Positions 62,964-64,000 of a DNA stretch of 64,000 bases are shown here, in pieces. Under the pieces are notes generated by a model that was not told where the DNA came from, did no database searches, and worked only from the letters and a program-made list of their open reading frames with translations. Within the stretch, counting starts at the first letter, position 1; each line of letters opens with the position of its first letter. The stretch is from positions 71,663 through 135,662 of the forward strand of contig JBOHGD010000006.1 of NCBI GenBank assembly GCA_050699955.1, written 5' to 3'. The DNA comes from GCA-003244245 sp050699955 (GTDB taxonomy: Bacteria; Actinomycetota; Actinomycetes; Mycobacteriales; Pseudonocardiaceae). A program made the translations under genes and the position numbers.

Positions 62964-63245
62964 ATGAACTATCTCGACTTCAGATTCCGGTGCGCGAATT
63001 CGGCCACACGGGACATGCCACTTTTCACCTATCGTTCCTATGCGGCGCACGAATCCTTATACGAGGCGGGCAGAGCCATTGGCCGGGTTGCCGAGATGCT
63101 GCGGATTGAGGCGACCGGCACACTGACTACTCGACACCTAGACCATTCCGTTCAGCTCTGCACCGACGAATCATCGGCGGAGGCCGCCCGCTGTGTACCA
63201 GCCTGCAGCGGTGACCACGCCGATGATCCAGCGGGTGCGGAATGA
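62964..63245 (+). CDS. Small protein, unknown
   Basis: 93 residues from ATG 62964 with GGAGGTG upstream. Mixed composition with FRFRCANSATRDMPLFTYRSYAAHESLYEAG; no domain recognised. The region before it (62682-62963) contains no other clear gene. The next frame overlaps its 3' end. Confidence 0.5.
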   Translation: MNYLDFRFRCANSATRDMPLFTYRSYAAHESLYEAGRAIGRVAEMLRIEATGTLTTRHLDHSVQLCTDESSAEAARCVPACSGDHADDPAGAE

Positions 63246-63861
63246 GTACAACCGCACGGATGTCGCCGTGACGACAACCGGTCGGGAGTATGAGGTCGGG
63301 CGACCAGCTTCAGACGACGTGGTTGCGACGGGCGTGCTGGCCGCGTTGTGGTGCCGCTCGGTGGGGACCTCGTGGACACTGGAGCTCCACGAGCTCGACG
63401 GTGGCACGGCACTCGGGGCCATTATGGACTGGATCAGCTCGGGCGTGCCGATCTCGCAACCGGAGCCGGAGGCGCTGGCCCGCGAGCTGCTCGCCGAACG
63501 CGGGCTGGAATTGTTCTGCGATTCGTCAGCCGGCCCCGGCACCCACAGTCGGCACGGCATTGGCTACGTGTCCGCCAACACTGAGTTGATGAGACTGGCG
63601 CACTTGGTGCGGGACGCTGCTGCCGAGACCGGGGTGCACCCTGTGGTGCTGGCCACGCAGTGGGTCGCGGCCGGGTTCTCGGCCGATGCCGCCGCGAGCT
63701 GGATACGCGACGGGGTCCGTTCGCCACAGGTGGCCCCGAACCCGGGGGTCCCAGTCACCGACATCGATGGGCGCGACACCGACCACCGACGGTGCGCCGC
63801 GGTCGGTGTGGCCGCACAGTGGTCTGGGGCCGCTGTCATGGAGTCATCTTCGCGCTGCTAG
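63193..63861 (+). CDS. Unknown protein
   Basis: 222 residues. GTG 63193 has GGAGG ten bases upstream and overlaps the previous small ORF by about 50 bases; ATG 63223 is an alternative. Helical segments PEALARELLAERGLELF and VVLATQWVAAGFSADAAASWIRDG, the last resembling a short HTH-like pair. No known family. The C-terminal part beyond DIDGRDTD looks weak. Confidence 0.5.
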   Translation: MYQPAAVTTPMIQRVRNEYNRTDVAVTTTGREYEVGRPASDDVVATGVLAALWCRSVGTSWTLELHELDGGTALGAIMDWISSGVPISQPEPEALARELLAERGLELFCDSSAGPGTHSRHGIGYVSANTELMRLAHLVRDAAAETGVHPVVLATQWVAAGFSADAAASWIRDGVRSPQVAPNPGVPVTDIDGRDTDHRRCAAVGVAAQWSGAAVMESSSRC

Positions 63862-63907
63862 CGGGGTGTATCCGGACCTTGTTGGGTGTGGTGTGGAGGG
63901 AGGTTGG

Positions 63908-64000
63908 GTGGTGCGGGCTGAGGAGGAGGTTCGGGTTCCGGGGTTGGTGTCGGCGGTGGTGGCTCGGTTGCCGGTGATCTTGGCTGAGGTTCGTGATGTG
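63908..64000 (+). CDS. 5' end of an unidentified gene (cut by window edge)
   Basis: GTG GTG at 63908/63911 behind GGAGGGAGG starts VRAEEEVRVPGLVSAVVARLPVILAEVRDV, a helix-rich start that runs off the window. The coding strand is very G/T rich, like the small ORFs at 1.1-1.4 kb and the start of the encapsulin gene. Too short to identify. Confidence 0.4.
   Translation, partial: MVRAEEEVRVPGLVSAVVARLPVILAEVRDV

Overview
The window is high-G+C DNA with dense, often overlapping genes, many GTG starts and strong GGAGG-type ribosome binding sites. It comes from an actinomycete, most likely the Pseudonocardiaceae. Supporting signs are mycothiol-dependent enzymes, a GarA/FtsR/bifunctional nuclease/MerR block next to glycine-cleavage genes, tandem ECF sigma factors, an ANTAR regulator, Ku, and several small proteins typical of this family (DUF6400, DUF6390, DUF6295). 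The exact genus is inference. I saw no tRNA, rRNA, CRISPR array or intact transposon.

Layout. 0-2.3 kb: end of a TPR-type regulator, small accessory ORFs and a clear terminator. 2.4-6.6 kb: P450 operon (ferredoxin, ferredoxin reductase, P450, MFS exporter). 6.6-12.2 kb: dehydrogenase remnant, HesB-like protein, secreted protein, class II aroA, CBS protein. 12.3-15.5 kb: MarR, MFS, dienelactone hydrolase and DUF6295 operon. 15.7-26.4 kb: response-regulator cyclase, frameshifted monooxygenase, small membrane and secreted proteins, TetR facing two tandem ECF sigma genes, and a DyP-type peroxidase with a partner gene. 26.4-36 kb: a decayed stretch (frameshifted MBL hydrolase, tyrS remnant, PEP-utilising enzyme fragment, broken TIM-barrel-like gene, shortened PPOX gene) surrounding an intact three-gene terpene operon. 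36-45 kb: mostly intact metabolic and signalling genes. 45.4-51.9 kb: conserved gcvH-garA-ftsR-nuclease-merR block, then a tandem glycine riboswitch and gcvP. 52-64 kb: paired CNNM/CorC membrane proteins, guaB1, Ku, a PIMT-like methyltransferase, a membrane Ser/Thr kinase, a PfkB kinase, a GAF-ANTAR regulator and small accessory ORFs.

The most interesting system is the minus-strand operon at 28.4-33.2 kb. A family 2B encapsulin shell gene (HK97-fold shell with an inserted cyclic-nucleotide-binding domain) is followed by a two-domain germacradienol/geosmin synthase and a short-chain polyprenyl diphosphate synthase. The simplest reading is a protein nanocompartment that makes farnesyl diphosphate and converts it to geosmin inside one shell. 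Work I know of on family 2B cargo concerns 2-methylisoborneol synthase; I do not know of a characterised geosmin version. The operon has a candidate leaderless promoter over a near-palindromic operator, a TTA codon at codon 7 of the geosmin synthase gene, a repeated GLGT(S/T)AA motif that may be a loading signal, and a change of codon style along its length.

A second theme is gene decay. At least eight genes are frameshifted, truncated or internally deleted, two of them by deletions that kept both ends of the gene.
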